From Chryseomicrobium aureum (lineage in GTDB: Bacteria > Bacillota > Bacilli > Bacillales_A > Planococcaceae), in the NCBI RefSeq assembly GCF_016909155.1, contig NZ_JAFBFG010000016.1, positions 1-63,506 on the forward strand: a stretch of 63,506 bases of DNA, read 5' to 3'. Position numbers and translations under genes: made by a program. Position 1 is the first letter of the stretch. Every line of letters starts with the position of its first letter. The notes beneath the pieces are model-generated. The model had not been told where the DNA came from and did no database searches. It saw nothing but the letters and a program-made list of their open reading frames with translations. Shown here one piece after another: positions 10,801-21,684 of this stretch.

Positions 10801-11058
10801 CAATTTTTTTTCTCGGTCTCTTTTATCACTGTCAATAGCATCCTTTGTATCTCTTTCTGAAGTAAATGTAGGATCAATAAATAAAAATCTTACCTCTTCC
10901 ACTTTCATTAATTCTTTCTTTAGTGCTTCGAACGCATAAATTGTAAAGTAAGATGACATGATTGCTACTTTGGCATTCTTCTTAAAGTAAGGCTTCAAAG
11001 CATCTCCGACAATACCAGTTTTTTTGTTATCTAACATTTTATTAAACAATAAGCTCAC
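7807..11058 (-). CDS. SNF2-type helicase with N-terminal PLD-like domain
   Basis: A 1083-aa protein. Residues 1-180 resemble a phospholipase D-like fold (SSYFTIYAFE, then VHIENKDG and QGSSDFTSSGLG), but the catalytic HxKx4D is not intact: the histidine is followed by IE. Residues 250-410 hold the helicase N-lobe: ADSVGLGKT at 275-283, DESH at 365-368, SATPVNN from 403. The C-lobe has IIIFTAF, ATDCISEGQNLQ and QRFGRIDRLG. Such helicases remodel or translocate on DNA. It is the first gene of the operon. The furthest start is GTG at 11058 with AAGG close upstream; a TTG three codons later, after GGTGAG, is an alternative. It is probably the sensing or effector ATPase of a defence complex. Confidence 0.88.
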   Translation of the reverse strand: MSLLFNKMLDNKKTGIVGDALKPYFKKNAKVAIMSSYFTIYAFEALKKELMKVEEVRFLFIDPTFTSERDTKDAIDSDKRDREKKLSGSELEIKMRNELTQAKIAKECADWISSKVKMKSLTSPLTQNRLVHIENKDGSSVAIQGSSDFTSSGLGYTYSPNLHMNTLMDEPLLTKQYIQWFNDIWQNEPIIEEVKENVLERMAAIYKDHSPEFLYFVTLYNIFSDYLEEFDEDAIVKSKTGFKDTTIWNKLYKFQKDGVLGAIDKLEKHNGCIIADSVGLGKTFEALAVIKYYELRNDRVLVLCPKKLRENWLIYTQNDKRNILSTDRFNYDVLNHTDLSRTDGLSGDINLSTVNWSNYDLVVIDESHNFRNNQARNDRETRYSRLMNQIIKAGVKTKVLMLSATPVNNKMNDLKNQVAFITEGKDEALESAGIESIEQTLRKAQLSFNKWLKLDEGERKSDNLLEMLNFDYFKLLDAVTIARSRKHIEKYYDMSEIGKFPHRLKPGNVYADIDEYNEFPEIKEVNKLINRLNLSAYSPLKYVMPEKQEEYSRKYDKKVKGGSVFKQIDRERSLVHLMRVNLLKRMESSIHSFGMTVASLLKKIDDLLLKLDNIQQYSNADININEIDIDDEDIENMLIGSKVKVLLQDIDRIKWKQDLEDDREKLEQLLIESAKVQAPRDAKLNQLKSMIDQKLFHPINGENKKIIIFTAFADTASYLYKELSVWVAKKHGVNSALVTGSGVNQTTLKGIQKDLNSILTNFSPVSKERNKVDSKILDEIDILIATDCISEGQNLQDCDYLINYDIHWNPVRIIQRFGRIDRLGSKNDVIQLVNFWPNMDLDEYINLEARVSGRMVLLDISATGEENVIEYDEKKQMNDLEYRKKQLKQLQEEVVDLEDISGGISITDLTLNDFKMDLLDYMDTNKKKVETAPLGLHAVTSLQLAPSSDTEPGVIFCIKQRNAAAPVKETSALYPYYLVYMNMDGEVRLGHLKTKQILDLFRKVANGQGDVFNELIHQFVQETEDMNDMSTYKYLLDKAVEFVLGIVEEKGMESLFSLGNSSLLQETAATSDDFELISFLVIK

Positions 11059-11353
11059 CGCCTTATAAGAAATTAAAAAGTAATAAAATCATATGATTAG
11101 CATTTGAATATATTACTTATTTTATCATTCCAAAATATTACTAACTAGAGGTTCTCAAGAGATTTGGTGATATTTTCTAGAAAATTTGATAATTTCATTT
11201 TCATAAATTTTAGTTTTCTATTTTATTCGAAGCATTTCAGCTAGTTTCTATAGAATTATATAAATTTCAATAGACAATCCTAACTTTCTAAACATTCTTC
11301 AAATATATAATTTGAATTGAATTCCTTTGATAGAAATCTAGTGAAAATTATAG

Positions 11354-11499
11354 ACGGAGCCTGTCACAGCCACAATTCTAGATCGGCAGATGACGAGCCA
11401 CACTTCTTCGACTCCGTCTCGAACTGAGTCTCATCACCTGCCAGAATTGAGTCTAAAACAGGCACCTCACCCCTCGTCTTTCTTTTTGGAGGAGTTTTT
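11354..11499 (+). repeat. 146-bp structured direct repeat, copy 1
   Basis: Nearly identical to 11895-12039. It folds on itself: GCCTGT near the start pairs with ACAGGC near the end, CAATTCT with AGAATTG, and GGCAGATGA with TCACCTGCC (one mismatch here, perfect in copy 2). It ends with CTTTCTTTTTGGAGGAGTTTTT. The two copies bracket the candidate RNA at 11565-11829. Confidence 0.85.
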
Positions 11500-11529
11500 A
11501 ATGCAGAAGACTCTTGAGTGTGTAGAGAT

Positions 11530-11558
11530 TTGAAAAGTAACTTGTCTGTTTGTGTAAA
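11530..11558 (+). promoter_or_regulatory. Predicted promoter of the candidate structured RNA
   Basis: TTGAAA at 11530-11535 and TGTAAA at 11553-11558 are separated by 17 bases. The predicted start falls close to 11565, exactly where similarity to the second copy at 58496 begins. Confidence 0.45.
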
Positions 11559-11564
11559 CTTGCT

Positions 11565-11829
11565 GTCCTAGACTGTGACTATACGCTCGATGATTCGGGC
11601 CTTGCGTTAGCACAGCCCGCCCCAAGATTCTTACAGAGAGATTGCTTGAGTATCTAGATAAAAAAGGTAGAGGCGGAGCCGACTCGAATTTATGAGTGTT
11701 TGCGACTTCTCAGTAAAAAGAAGTACCGATATGTGTTTGGTCTGCTGTCTAAGGTTGATTATGTGGAGAACTAAGAAGAATAGTGGCCGATTCGCTTTTT
11801 GAGCGAATCGGCCACTGTTGGTTTTTATT
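11565..11829 (+). ncRNA. Candidate structured RNA, copy A
   Basis: Shares four blocks, in the same order and strand, with 58496-58750: GTCCTAGA at the start; a hairpin CGGGC-CT-TGC-GTTA-GCA-CA-GCCCG (11596-11619); TAGAGGCGGAGCCGACTC; and GATTATG..GGA followed by AACTAAGAAGAAT. The sequence between blocks differs. It ends in a perfect 14-bp hairpin (11783-11815, GTGGCCGATTCGCT and its complement) and a T-run, a good terminator. No reading frame is preserved. Conserved blocks with variable hairpins, a fitting promoter and a terminator argue for an independently transcribed RNA of about 265 nt. I cannot assign it to a known family. Confidence 0.55.
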
Positions 11830-11894
11830 TCTTTGACAGAATCGAACCTCGGGTGGTAGAAAAGATTTCTATCGGTGTGCTTTTTTCTTTTTAT

Positions 11895-12039
11895 ACGGAG
11901 CCTGTCACAGCCACAATTCTAGATCGGCAGATGACGAGCCACACTTCTTCGACTCCGTCTCGAACTGAGTCTCATCATCTGCCAGAATTGAGTCTAAAAC
12001 AGGCACCTCACCTCCCGTCTTTCTTTCTGGAGGAGTTTT
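11895..12039 (+). repeat. 146-bp structured direct repeat, copy 2
   Basis: Second copy of the repeat at 11354-11499, with only a few differences. All three stem segments pair perfectly here (GCCTGT/ACAGGC, CAATTCT/AGAATTG, GGCAGATGA/TCATCTGCC). It ends against the tmRNA terminator. Confidence 0.85.
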
Positions 12040-12049
12040 CAAGACAAAG

Positions 12050-12082
12050 AAAAAACCCCTTAATCTCAATGAGATCAAGAGG
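12050..12082 (-). terminator. Terminator of ssrA
   Basis: On the minus strand CCTCTTGATCTC pairs over 12 bp (two G-T) with GAGATTAAGGGG and is followed by TTTTTT. It lies about 65 bases after the tmRNA 3' end. Confidence 0.8.
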
Positions 12083-12147
12083 CTTTTGTGGAAGATGATA
12101 CTTCCGGTTATTAACCATTGAACCTTGCCACTCAAGCAAGATTCGAA

Positions 12148-12499
12148 TGGAGACGGCGGGATTTGAACCCGCGTCCAGAAACTCCAACACTTGAGCTTCT
12201 ACGCGTGTAGCTTACCTATTAAAGTTCGTCCAATCCTTTGCCGATAAGCAGGCGTTAGATGGACTAGTCCGGAAATCTCTTGCAACTGACTCAGACTGCA
12301 CCAGTTACCGTATCCCACTAAAAGTGAGCTCTACATAGCCACATGGGCGATGGATACATAGAGCAGATTCACGCTATTAAGCAGCGAATGCTAAGTTGTT
12401 GTTTGTTTTGCCTGTTATTATAAGTTCCGTTGTTACAGAGCCGAGCCTCTGACGCGCCACCCAAGCTTGAACCATTCCTGTCGAATCCATAACGTCCCC
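12148..12499 (-). ncRNA. ssrA: tmRNA (transfer-messenger RNA)
   Basis: About 352 nt. The 5' end GGGGACGTTATGGATTCGAC and the 3' end GGTTCAAATCCC...CCGTCTCCA are the tRNA-like halves, with CCA encoded. The internal tag frame reads GKTNNNLAFAA then TAA (near 12390), so stalled peptides would receive A-GKTNNNLAFAA, a typical Bacillales degradation tag ending in small residues recognised by ClpXP. It rescues stalled ribosomes together with SmpB, encoded just upstream. It has its own promoter and terminator. Confidence 0.97.
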
Positions 12500-12534
12500 G
12501 ATATGGAAAAAGTGAACTTGGTTGTTCTACACTT

Positions 12535-12563
12535 AGTATATATCAAAGAAGGTCAAACTTCAA
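12535..12563 (-). promoter_or_regulatory. ssrA promoter with CtsR-like box in its spacer
   Basis: On the minus strand TTGAAG (12558-12563) and TATACT (12535-12540) are 17 bases apart. The spacer itself, read on the plus strand at 12541-12557, is TATCAAA-GAA-GGTCAAA. This resembles the CtsR direct heptad (RGTCAAA-NAN-RGTCAAA): the second heptad is perfect and the first matches 5 of 7. Binding there would block RNA polymerase. Confidence 0.6.
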
Positions 12564-12568
12564 CCAAT

Positions 12569-13036
12569 TTACTGGTTACGCGTTTTGAAAGCACGTTCGA
12601 TCTCACGTTTAGCTTCCTTCTTCTTCATATCACTCCGCTTATCGTAATCTTTCTTCCCTTTCCCTAAACCGATCAGCACTTTTGCATAGCCGTTTTTGAC
12701 ATACATTTTGAGAGGAACGATTGTGTAGCCGTCCCGCTTCGTCTTGCCAATTAGCTCAGCTATTTGTTTTTTGTGAAGAAGAAGTTTACGCACACGCAGT
12801 GGATCATGGTTGAAACGGTTCCCTTGTTCATACGGACTGATGTGCATGTTCGAGATCCATGCTTCATTGTTGCGAATGCGAATGAAGGCATCTTTTAACT
12901 GCACACGGCCGTTTCGAATTGATTTGATTTCAGTACCTTGCAACACAAGTCCTGCTTCCATCGTATCCTCAATGAAATAATCGTGAGAAGCCTTCTTGTT
13001 TTGTGCAAGGACCTTGTCATCGTGTTTTTTTGCCAT
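12569..13036 (-). CDS. smpB: tmRNA-binding protein SmpB
   Basis: A 155-aa SsrA-binding protein that delivers tmRNA to stalled ribosomes. The family core is clear: [14 protein letters not shown] at the start, the [19 protein letters not shown] strand, and a basic C-terminal tail [15 protein letters not shown] that enters the empty mRNA channel. I place the start at the ATG at 13036 because AGGTGAG lies just before it; a GTG three codons upstream is part of that ribosome site. It lies between rnr and ssrA, the usual Bacillales order. A small AGGAGGC/GCCTCCT hairpin separates it from rnr. Confidence 0.95.
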   Translation of the reverse strand: MAKKHDDKVLAQNKKASHDYFIEDTMEAGLVLQGTEIKSIRNGRVQLKDAFIRIRNNEAWISNMHISPYEQGNRFNHDPLRVRKLLLHKKQIAELIGKTKRDGYTIVPLKMYVKNGYAKVLIGLGKGKKDYDKRSDMKKKEAKREIERAFKTRNQ

Positions 13037-13073
13037 TTGACTCACCTACTGAAAGAGGAGGCTAGACGCCTCC

Positions 13074-15404
13074 TTATTTTTTTCGTTTCTTTTTCTTCTT
13101 TTTGGCTACATCTTCAAAGAATCGCTTCTTTTGAGAGGGTTTGCCTTTTGCTTTTGGTTTACCACTCTTTGCGTCTTTCCCGCGTTTGTCACCGCTGCGC
13201 TCCGCTGGTTTTCCTGAACGGCTTGCATGAATGACTTTCGGCGTTTGGCGACGCTCACGCCCAGCTGCTTTGATCATTCCCACGACTTCAAAGTCAATGG
13301 ATGACTCTTCCACTGTAACGTTCGTGACTTTTACTTTCACTTCGTCCCCTAATCGGAACTCGCGACCCGTTCGTTCCCCACGCATAATCATCTGACGGTC
13401 ATCGAAGTTGTAATAATCATCGGATAAGTTCGTGACGTGGATCAAGCCTTCGATTGTGTTTGGAAGCTCAACGAAGATTCCGAAGTTCGTAACAGAACTC
13501 ACAATCCCTTCAAACTCTTCCCCAATCTTATCGACCATAAACTGCGCTTTCTTCAACGCTTCCACATCACGCTCTGCATCAACCGCGCGGCGCTCCATTT
13601 TCGAAGCGTGTTCTGCGATGTCCCCAAGGTTTGCTTGCCAGTGCATGATCGTCGACTGAGAAAGGTCGCCCTTAATCAAATACGTACGAATCAAGCGGTG
13701 AACAATTAAATCTGGGTAACGACGAATCGGCGATGTGAAGTGTGTGTAGTACTCTGTAGACAATCCAAAGTGACCAAGGCATTCCGGGTCATACTTCGCT
13801 TGTTGTAGAGAACGCAGAAGCATCGTCGAGATGACTGGCTCTTCTGGAAGCCCTTCAATCGATTCGATGATCTCTTGCAATGCTTTCGGATGAATGTCAT
13901 TGCTTGAGCCTTTTACAACCAATCCGAATGATGTTAAAAATTCGAAGAAGCGTTGTAGTTTTTCAGGCTTTGGATCTTCGTGAATACGGTACATGAACGG
14001 AACATCCATCCACTTGAAGTGTTGCGCAACAGTTTCGTTCGCTGCTAGCATGAACTCTTCAATCAATTTCTCCGCAACTGTGCGATCACGGTTGACGATT
14101 TCAGTTGGCCAGCCGTCTTCGTTGACTAAGATTTTTGCTTCTGGGAAGTCAAAATCAATTGCTCCGCGTTCTTCACGTTTCCCGCGTAACACTGCAGCAA
14201 GTTCTGCCATCAATTCAAACATCGGTACGAGTGACTCGTAGCGTGTACGCAACTCTTGGTCGTTCTCTTCCAAGATCAAGTACACATCGCGGTACGTCAT
14301 ACGCTCAGCCGTGTTGATGACACTCTCAAAGATCTCGTGGTTGACGACTTGACCTTTCGAATCGATTTCCATCACACAAGAAAGCGTCAAACGGTCCACT
14401 TGTGGGTTCAACGAGCAAATTCCGTTTGATAAGCGGTGTGGAAGCATCGGAATCACGCGGTCTGCTAAGTAGACACTAGTACCACGCTCTAACGCTTCTA
14501 AATCGATTGGCGAGTGCTCTGTGACATAATGACTGACGTCCGCAATGTGAACTGACAGCTCGTAGTTGCCATTCTCAAGCTTCTTCACTCCAACTGCATC
14601 ATCCAAGTCTTTTGCGTCTGCGCCGTCAATCGTGACAATGACCTCTTCACGTAAATCGCGTCGTCCTTCGATATCTGCTGGGTCTACTGTGTCGCCCGTT
14701 GACTCTGCTTGCTCGAGCACGTCTTCTGGGAACTCCGTTGGAATGCCGTGCTTATGGATGATTGATAAAATATCGACACCTGGATCATTTTTATGCCCAA
14801 GGATCTGTGATACTTTCCCGGCTGCTGAGTTTCTGCCTGAAGGCCAGTCTGTAATTTCTACAATGACTTTGTGTCCATCTGCAGCACCCAGTGTATCGCC
14901 TTTTGCGACGAAAATATCCATCGGTAGTTTTTTATCGTCCGGAATGACGAATCCAAACCCTTTGTTGTCTTGGAACGTTCCGACGATGCGGTCAAGACCA
15001 CGTTTTGTGATTTTAATGATGGCTCCTTCACGACGGTCCCCCGATGAAGCCGATGACACGCGTACGAGTACCATATCTCCGTTAAACGCACCGTTGATTT
15101 CAGTCGGTGGAATGAAAATGTCATCCATGCCTTCCTCTTCCGGCGCAACGAATCCAAATCCACGTGCGTGTCCAATGAATTTCCCTGCAATCAAGTTCAT
15201 TCGTTCCGGCACACCGTAGCGGTTCGAGCGTGAACGAACGATTTTGCCGTTCTCTTCTAAACGCACAAGCGTCTTCACAAATTCTTTGAAGTCATCCGCA
15301 TCATCCAATTGAAAATGCGCTTCTAATTCTTTCGTTGTGAGTGGCTTGTAACTATCGTCTCGCATCAACTCAACGAGCGCTTGTTCTAGTTGTTGTGTAT
15401 CCAT
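13074..15404 (-). CDS. rnr: Ribonuclease R
   Basis: A 776-aa processive 3'-5' exoribonuclease that degrades structured RNA and takes part in tmRNA-linked mRNA decay. Order of domains: N-terminal winged helix (1-65), two cold-shock domains with RGFGFV (81-86) and KGFGFV (148-153), the RNB catalytic domain starting at about 255 with metal-binding [10 protein letters not shown] (262-271), an S1 domain near 640-720 ([17 protein letters not shown]), and a lysine-rich tail. It starts with ATG behind GGAGGGACAG. Located upstream of smpB in the usual operon est-rnr-smpB. Confidence 0.96.
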   Translation of the reverse strand: MDTQQLEQALVELMRDDSYKPLTTKELEAHFQLDDADDFKEFVKTLVRLEENGKIVRSRSNRYGVPERMNLIAGKFIGHARGFGFVAPEEEGMDDIFIPPTEINGAFNGDMVLVRVSSASSGDRREGAIIKITKRGLDRIVGTFQDNKGFGFVIPDDKKLPMDIFVAKGDTLGAADGHKVIVEITDWPSGRNSAAGKVSQILGHKNDPGVDILSIIHKHGIPTEFPEDVLEQAESTGDTVDPADIEGRRDLREEVIVTIDGADAKDLDDAVGVKKLENGNYELSVHIADVSHYVTEHSPIDLEALERGTSVYLADRVIPMLPHRLSNGICSLNPQVDRLTLSCVMEIDSKGQVVNHEIFESVINTAERMTYRDVYLILEENDQELRTRYESLVPMFELMAELAAVLRGKREERGAIDFDFPEAKILVNEDGWPTEIVNRDRTVAEKLIEEFMLAANETVAQHFKWMDVPFMYRIHEDPKPEKLQRFFEFLTSFGLVVKGSSNDIHPKALQEIIESIEGLPEEPVISTMLLRSLQQAKYDPECLGHFGLSTEYYTHFTSPIRRYPDLIVHRLIRTYLIKGDLSQSTIMHWQANLGDIAEHASKMERRAVDAERDVEALKKAQFMVDKIGEEFEGIVSSVTNFGIFVELPNTIEGLIHVTNLSDDYYNFDDRQMIMRGERTGREFRLGDEVKVKVTNVTVEESSIDFEVVGMIKAAGRERRQTPKVIHASRSGKPAERSGDKRGKDAKSGKPKAKGKPSQKKRFFEDVAKKKKKKRKK

Positions 15405-15447
15405 TTCTGTCCCTCCTTTGTCTTACTATTTCCTAAAAGACGCTGCC

Positions 15448-16194
15448 TTACTCGTGCCAATCCAATTTATTTAAAAAGGCAAGAATGTCTTCGTGCAGTT
15501 GTTCTTTTTCTGGGCCAAGTGTAATCACATGACCTGATTGTTCATACCATTTGATTTGTTTGTCTGTCGATTCCGCCGTATCGTGAATGATGGTTGCAGA
15601 GTTCGTATCAATGACGTCATCCAGTCGGCCTTGCGCGACAAATAGTGGCGCATAAACGTGATCGACGATACCCCGAACCTCTTGGATCAACTGCTGAAGT
15701 TCCGGAAGAGTCTGCATCGGCGTTTGACGAATCGCTTCGATTTCTTGGTCGATGACATCCGCTTCTTTGCCTTCATACTTTTTGTATTCGCGAGCGTAGC
15801 CAAGAACTCCTTCAAACATCAGTTCTGTCGTTTTCATTGTCATCGGCGCACACATCGTGACGACACATTTGACGGGCATTTCTGATGCGACTTTCAATGA
15901 AAAGACGCCGCCTAGAGAAAGTCCTGCAACAGCAATCTCCTCATAGCCCTTCTCTTTCAATTCATTGTAGGCACCAATGACGTCTTGCCACCAATCGGCT
16001 GGACCCGTCGCAATGAGTTCTTCTGGCGGCACTCCGTGGCCTTTGTAGTGAGGCGCTATGGATGTGTAGCCATTCTTTTCAAGAAAACGTCCTAGCATTC
16101 GTACGTCAGACGAGTTCCCAGTGAATCCGTGAAGCAATAACACGGCACGTTTTCCCGCTTCAAAGAAAAACGGCTTTGGCGTTGAAATACGCAT
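15448..16194 (-). CDS. est: Carboxylesterase (alpha/beta hydrolase, YvaK/Est type)
   Basis: A 248-aa cytoplasmic alpha/beta hydrolase that cleaves short- to medium-chain esters. The oxyanion HGF is at 22-24, the nucleophile Ser93 in GLSLGG, the acid is probably an Asp in GRLDDVID, and the catalytic His lies in QSGHVIT. The length matches the family (about 247 aa). It starts with ATG behind a GGAGGGAAC site. It lies directly upstream of rnr, as in other Bacillales; the physiological substrate is unknown. Confidence 0.93.
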   Translation of the reverse strand: MRISTPKPFFFEAGKRAVLLLHGFTGNSSDVRMLGRFLEKNGYTSIAPHYKGHGVPPEELIATGPADWWQDVIGAYNELKEKGYEEIAVAGLSLGGVFSLKVASEMPVKCVVTMCAPMTMKTTELMFEGVLGYAREYKKYEGKEADVIDQEIEAIRQTPMQTLPELQQLIQEVRGIVDHVYAPLFVAQGRLDDVIDTNSATIIHDTAESTDKQIKWYEQSGHVITLGPEKEQLHEDILAFLNKLDWHE

Positions 16195-16210
16195 CTTGTT
16201 CCCTCCAAAA

Positions 16211-16330
16211 GTGAGTTGCGTTACGGGGCTGCTTTCCGAGGGCGCGGCGTGAGCCTCCTCGTCGCAGGCTCCTGCGGGGTCTCACGTTCCGACTTTACTC
16301 CCACTGGAGTCAGCCCCTTCACTCCACTCA
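16211..16330 (+). repeat. Bacillales GC-rich hairpin repeat (family 3), copy 1
   Basis: Core GGGGCTGCTTTCCG...GTGAGCCTCCTCG...CTCCTGCGGGGTCTCAC...GGAGTCAGCCCC; the ends GGGGCTG and CAGCCCC pair. Elements of this look are common between genes in Bacillales. Other copies here: 26747, 39238 and 58313. This copy lacks the ATGTGGAGC head seen before the other three. Confidence 0.85.
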
Positions 16331-16340
16331 ATTTTTTCTA

Positions 16341-16490
16341 GAAATCCCGGAGGTCAGGTTGTCATTTCCCAGGGTGTAAGAGTTTTATCGAGACCCGGCA
16401 ACGAAGCCGAAAGTGCTCTTCTTTCGGCTTACGTGGGGAGGCTCGGTAAAACTCTCCCTAGGACAATGATGACCTGACCGGAGGGATTTC
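16341..16490 (+). repeat. Long-hairpin repeat (family 2), copy 1
   Basis: About 150 bp bounded by GAAATCCC and GGGATTTC. Nested stems: GGTCAGGTTGTCAT with ATGATGACCTGACC; GAGTTTTATCGAG with CTCGGTAAAACTC; GCCGAAAG with CTTTCGGC. The invariant internal loops are ACCCGGCAACGAAG and CTTACGTGGGGAGG. Four more copies lie in the window. Confidence 0.9.
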
Positions 16491-16503
16491 CCCAAACTTG
16501 CAA

Positions 16504-16536
16504 AAAACGCCCAACCACACTACTTGTGGTCAGGCG
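16504..16536 (-). terminator. Terminator of secG
   Basis: On the minus strand CGCC-GACCAC pairs with GTGGTT-GGCG and is followed by TTTTTT, 13 bases beyond the secG stop. Confidence 0.75.
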
Positions 16537-16548
16537 ATTAAAGAACAT

Positions 16549-16776
16549 TTATAGTTTCATAACAGCAATCGTTAAAGCAAAGAATAGTACGGAAAGTACA
16601 ATTGTTGCACGATGTAGGACTAACTCCATCCCACGTGCTTTTTGTTTTCCAAACAGTTGCTCTGCTCCACCAGAGATGGCTCCAGATAACCCGGCACTTT
16701 TCCCTGATTGCAATAACACAACTACGATCAATGCTAGCGATACGATGACAAGTAATGTCAATAGAAAGGCTTGCAT
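16549..16776 (-). CDS. secG: Preprotein translocase subunit SecG
   Basis: A 75-aa inner-membrane protein of the SecYEG channel. Two hydrophobic helices (about 2-22 and 55-73) are joined by a cytoplasmic loop with the family sequence [20 protein letters not shown]. The length is normal for Bacillales (about 76 aa). It starts with ATG behind AGGAGGTG. It has its own terminator downstream and sits between eno and est as in B. subtilis. Confidence 0.96.
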   Translation of the reverse strand: MQAFLLTLLVIVSLALIVVVLLQSGKSAGLSGAISGGAEQLFGKQKARGMELVLHRATIVLSVLFFALTIAVMKL

Positions 16777-16855
16777 TCACTCCACCTCCTGATAAGAACA
16801 TACACAACAAGATTAATTTTATCAGACTTCTCAGGTAGTGACAAGCTGACCCGTA

Positions 16856-19685
<2,830 letters not shown>

Positions 19686-19689
<4 letters not shown>

Positions 19690-20444
19690 TTCTGAGTCGC
19701 CTCCACCAGTTGTAGGAATGAATCCGCTTCAAGACTTGCGCCGCCCACTAGTGCTCCGTCAATATCTTCTTTTCCAAGTAGTTCCTCGATGTTTGCAGGC
19801 TTCACGCTTCCGCCGTACAGAATTCGTGTTGCGTTTGCTGCTTCTTCCCCGTGAAGGTCAAGAAGTGTTTCGCGAATTGCTTGGCATACTTGGTTGGCAT
19901 CATCTGCAGTTGCAGTTTTGCCTGTTCCGATCGCCCAGATTGGTTCGTAAGCAACAACTGTTTTCTCTACTTCAGATTCAGTTAAGCCTTCAAATGCTTC
20001 TGCCACCTGTTTTGATACGACAGTTTCTGTTTCGCCTGCTTCACGTTGCTCTAAACTTTCACCGACACAAACGATTGGCGTTAGTCCAAGATCAAGTGCC
20101 GCTTTTGTTTTCAAGTTAACCGTTTCATCTGTCTCGTTGAAATATTGACGACGCTCTGAGTGACCGATGACGACGTGTGTGACGCCAACGTCTTTCAACA
20201 TGTCCCCGCTGATTTCTCCTGTGAACGCACCTTCTTTTTCTTGGTGCATGTTTTGTGCTCCGATATGAATCGAAGAGCCTTTCGCAGCCTCAACTAGAGC
20301 TGGCAATTGTAAGAATGGTGCACAGATTACCGCGTCTACTTTTGATGCATCGATTGTTGCTGAAGATGCTGCATTCCAAAACTCATGAGCCTCTCCAACC
20401 GTTTTGAACATTTTCCAGTTTCCTGCAATGACAGGTTTACGCAT
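19686..20444 (-). CDS. tpiA: Triosephosphate isomerase
   Basis: A 252-aa TIM barrel interconverting dihydroxyacetone phosphate and glyceraldehyde 3-phosphate. Catalytic residues are visible: Lys in AGNWKM (8-13), His in VIGHSERR, Glu in [15 protein letters not shown]; the phosphate-gripping GGSVKP and GGASL near the end are intact. It starts with ATG behind AGGAGG, 11 bases after pgk, and ends overlapping gpmI. Confidence 0.98.
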
Positions 20445-20455
20445 AGTATTGCCTC

Positions 20456-21643
20456 CTATTCTTTATCGTGAAGTGCTGCAACGCCTGGAAGTTCTTTGCC
20501 TTCCATGAACTCAAGTGAAGCGCCACCGCCTGTAGAAATATGGTCCATTTTGTCTGCTACATCGAACAGTTCAACTGCTGCTGCAGAGTCTCCGCCACCG
20601 ATGACAGTATAGCCAGCAGTTTCCGCCATAGCGTCTGCCACAGCACGTGTTCCTTTTGAGAATGGTTCCATCTCGAACACACCCATTGGTCCGTTCCAGA
20701 TGATCAATTTGCTATCTTTGATAATGCTTGCATAGTGTTCAGCCGTTTTCGGACCGATATCTAGACCCATCCAGTCAGAAGGGATCGCGTCAGACGAAAC
20801 TACTTTCGTTTCCGTGTCTGCCGAGAATTCTTGTGCGATCACTGCATCTTGTGGAAGGTGCAACTGAACACCTTTTTGTTTAGCTTTTTCAATAAACGAG
20901 TTGGCAAGGTCGAGCTTGTCTTCTTCAAGTAAAGAAGTCCCGATCTCGTGACCTTGTGCTTTTAAGAATGTATAGGATAGTCCTCCACCAATGATCAAGT
21001 GGTCGACTTTTTCTAACAAGTTTTCAATGACGCCGATTTTATCTTTGACTTTCGCCCCACCGATGATTGCTGTGAATGGACGTTCTGGTTCAGATAATGC
21101 TTTGCCTAACACATCAAGTTCTTTTTCAAGGAGTAGTCCAGATACTGCCGGAAGGTGCTTCGCAATACCTGCTGTCGTTGCGTGTGCACGGTGTGCTGCG
21201 CCAAACGCGTCGTTTACGAAAACATCTGCAAGTTTCGCGAACTGTTCAGCAAGTTTCGGATCGTTCTTTTCTTCGCCTGCGTGGAAACGAACATTTTCAA
21301 GCAACACTACGTCACCTTCGTTCAATTTTGCGATTTCAGCTTCAACTGATTCTCCAACAGACTCATCAAGTTTTGTCACTGGTCGGTCAAGTAGCTCGCT
21401 CAGACGTTCTCCGGCAGCTGTTAAGCGAAGATCTTCCTTCACTTCACCTTTCGGACGTCCCATATGGCTCGCTAAAATGACTTTGGCACCTTGTTCAATC
21501 AGGTGTTGAATCGTTGGAAGCGCTGCACGAATACGTGTGTCATCTGTGATTTTGCCATCTTTCATTGGAACGTTGAAGTCGACGCGACAGAAGACGCGTT
21601 GTCCCTTTAGTTCGACGTCTTTCATTGTTTTCTTTGCTAGCAT
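20456..21643 (-). CDS. pgk: Phosphoglycerate kinase
   Basis: A 395-aa kinase making ATP from 1,3-bisphosphoglycerate. Signature RVDFNVPM at about 20-27, the substrate loop [22 protein letters not shown], the hinge, [13 protein letters not shown], and the nucleotide-binding [10 protein letters not shown] and GGGDSAAAV are all present. Starts with ATG at 21643 behind TGGGAGG. It follows gap after a 124-base gap that contains a strong hairpin terminator, so pgk onward may depend on read-through or a separate promoter. Confidence 0.98.
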   Translation of the reverse strand: MLAKKTMKDVELKGQRVFCRVDFNVPMKDGKITDDTRIRAALPTIQHLIEQGAKVILASHMGRPKGEVKEDLRLTAAGERLSELLDRPVTKLDESVGESVEAEIAKLNEGDVVLLENVRFHAGEEKNDPKLAEQFAKLADVFVNDAFGAAHRAHATTAGIAKHLPAVSGLLLEKELDVLGKALSEPERPFTAIIGGAKVKDKIGVIENLLEKVDHLIIGGGLSYTFLKAQGHEIGTSLLEEDKLDLANSFIEKAKQKGVQLHLPQDAVIAQEFSADTETKVVSSDAIPSDWMGLDIGPKTAEHYASIIKDSKLIIWNGPMGVFEMEPFSKGTRAVADAMAETAGYTVIGGGDSAAAVELFDVADKMDHISTGGGASLEFMEGKELPGVAALHDKE

Positions 21644-21684
21644 GTGAAAACCTCCCAGGTTATGGTGTGTTCAAGTTACGGGCA

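Noticed and set aside
2197-11058. Calling the operon DISARM or BREX
   Set aside because: No DUF1998 (DrmB), no PglZ, no BrxC-type ATPase; a true type III Res with PD-ExK nuclease is present.
11799-12190. Open frames across the repeats and the tmRNA end
   Set aside because: They run through a terminator hairpin, a structured repeat and the tmRNA acceptor stem, which explains the sequence better.
14566-15219. Plus-strand 217-codon open frame opposite rnr
   Set aside because: It lies entirely antisense to the well-conserved RNase R domains; composition is Ser/Pro-rich as expected for a shadow frame, with no ribosome site or family match.
21076-21509. Plus-strand open frames opposite pgk
   Set aside because: Shadows of a conserved gene; no start signals and no recognisable protein.
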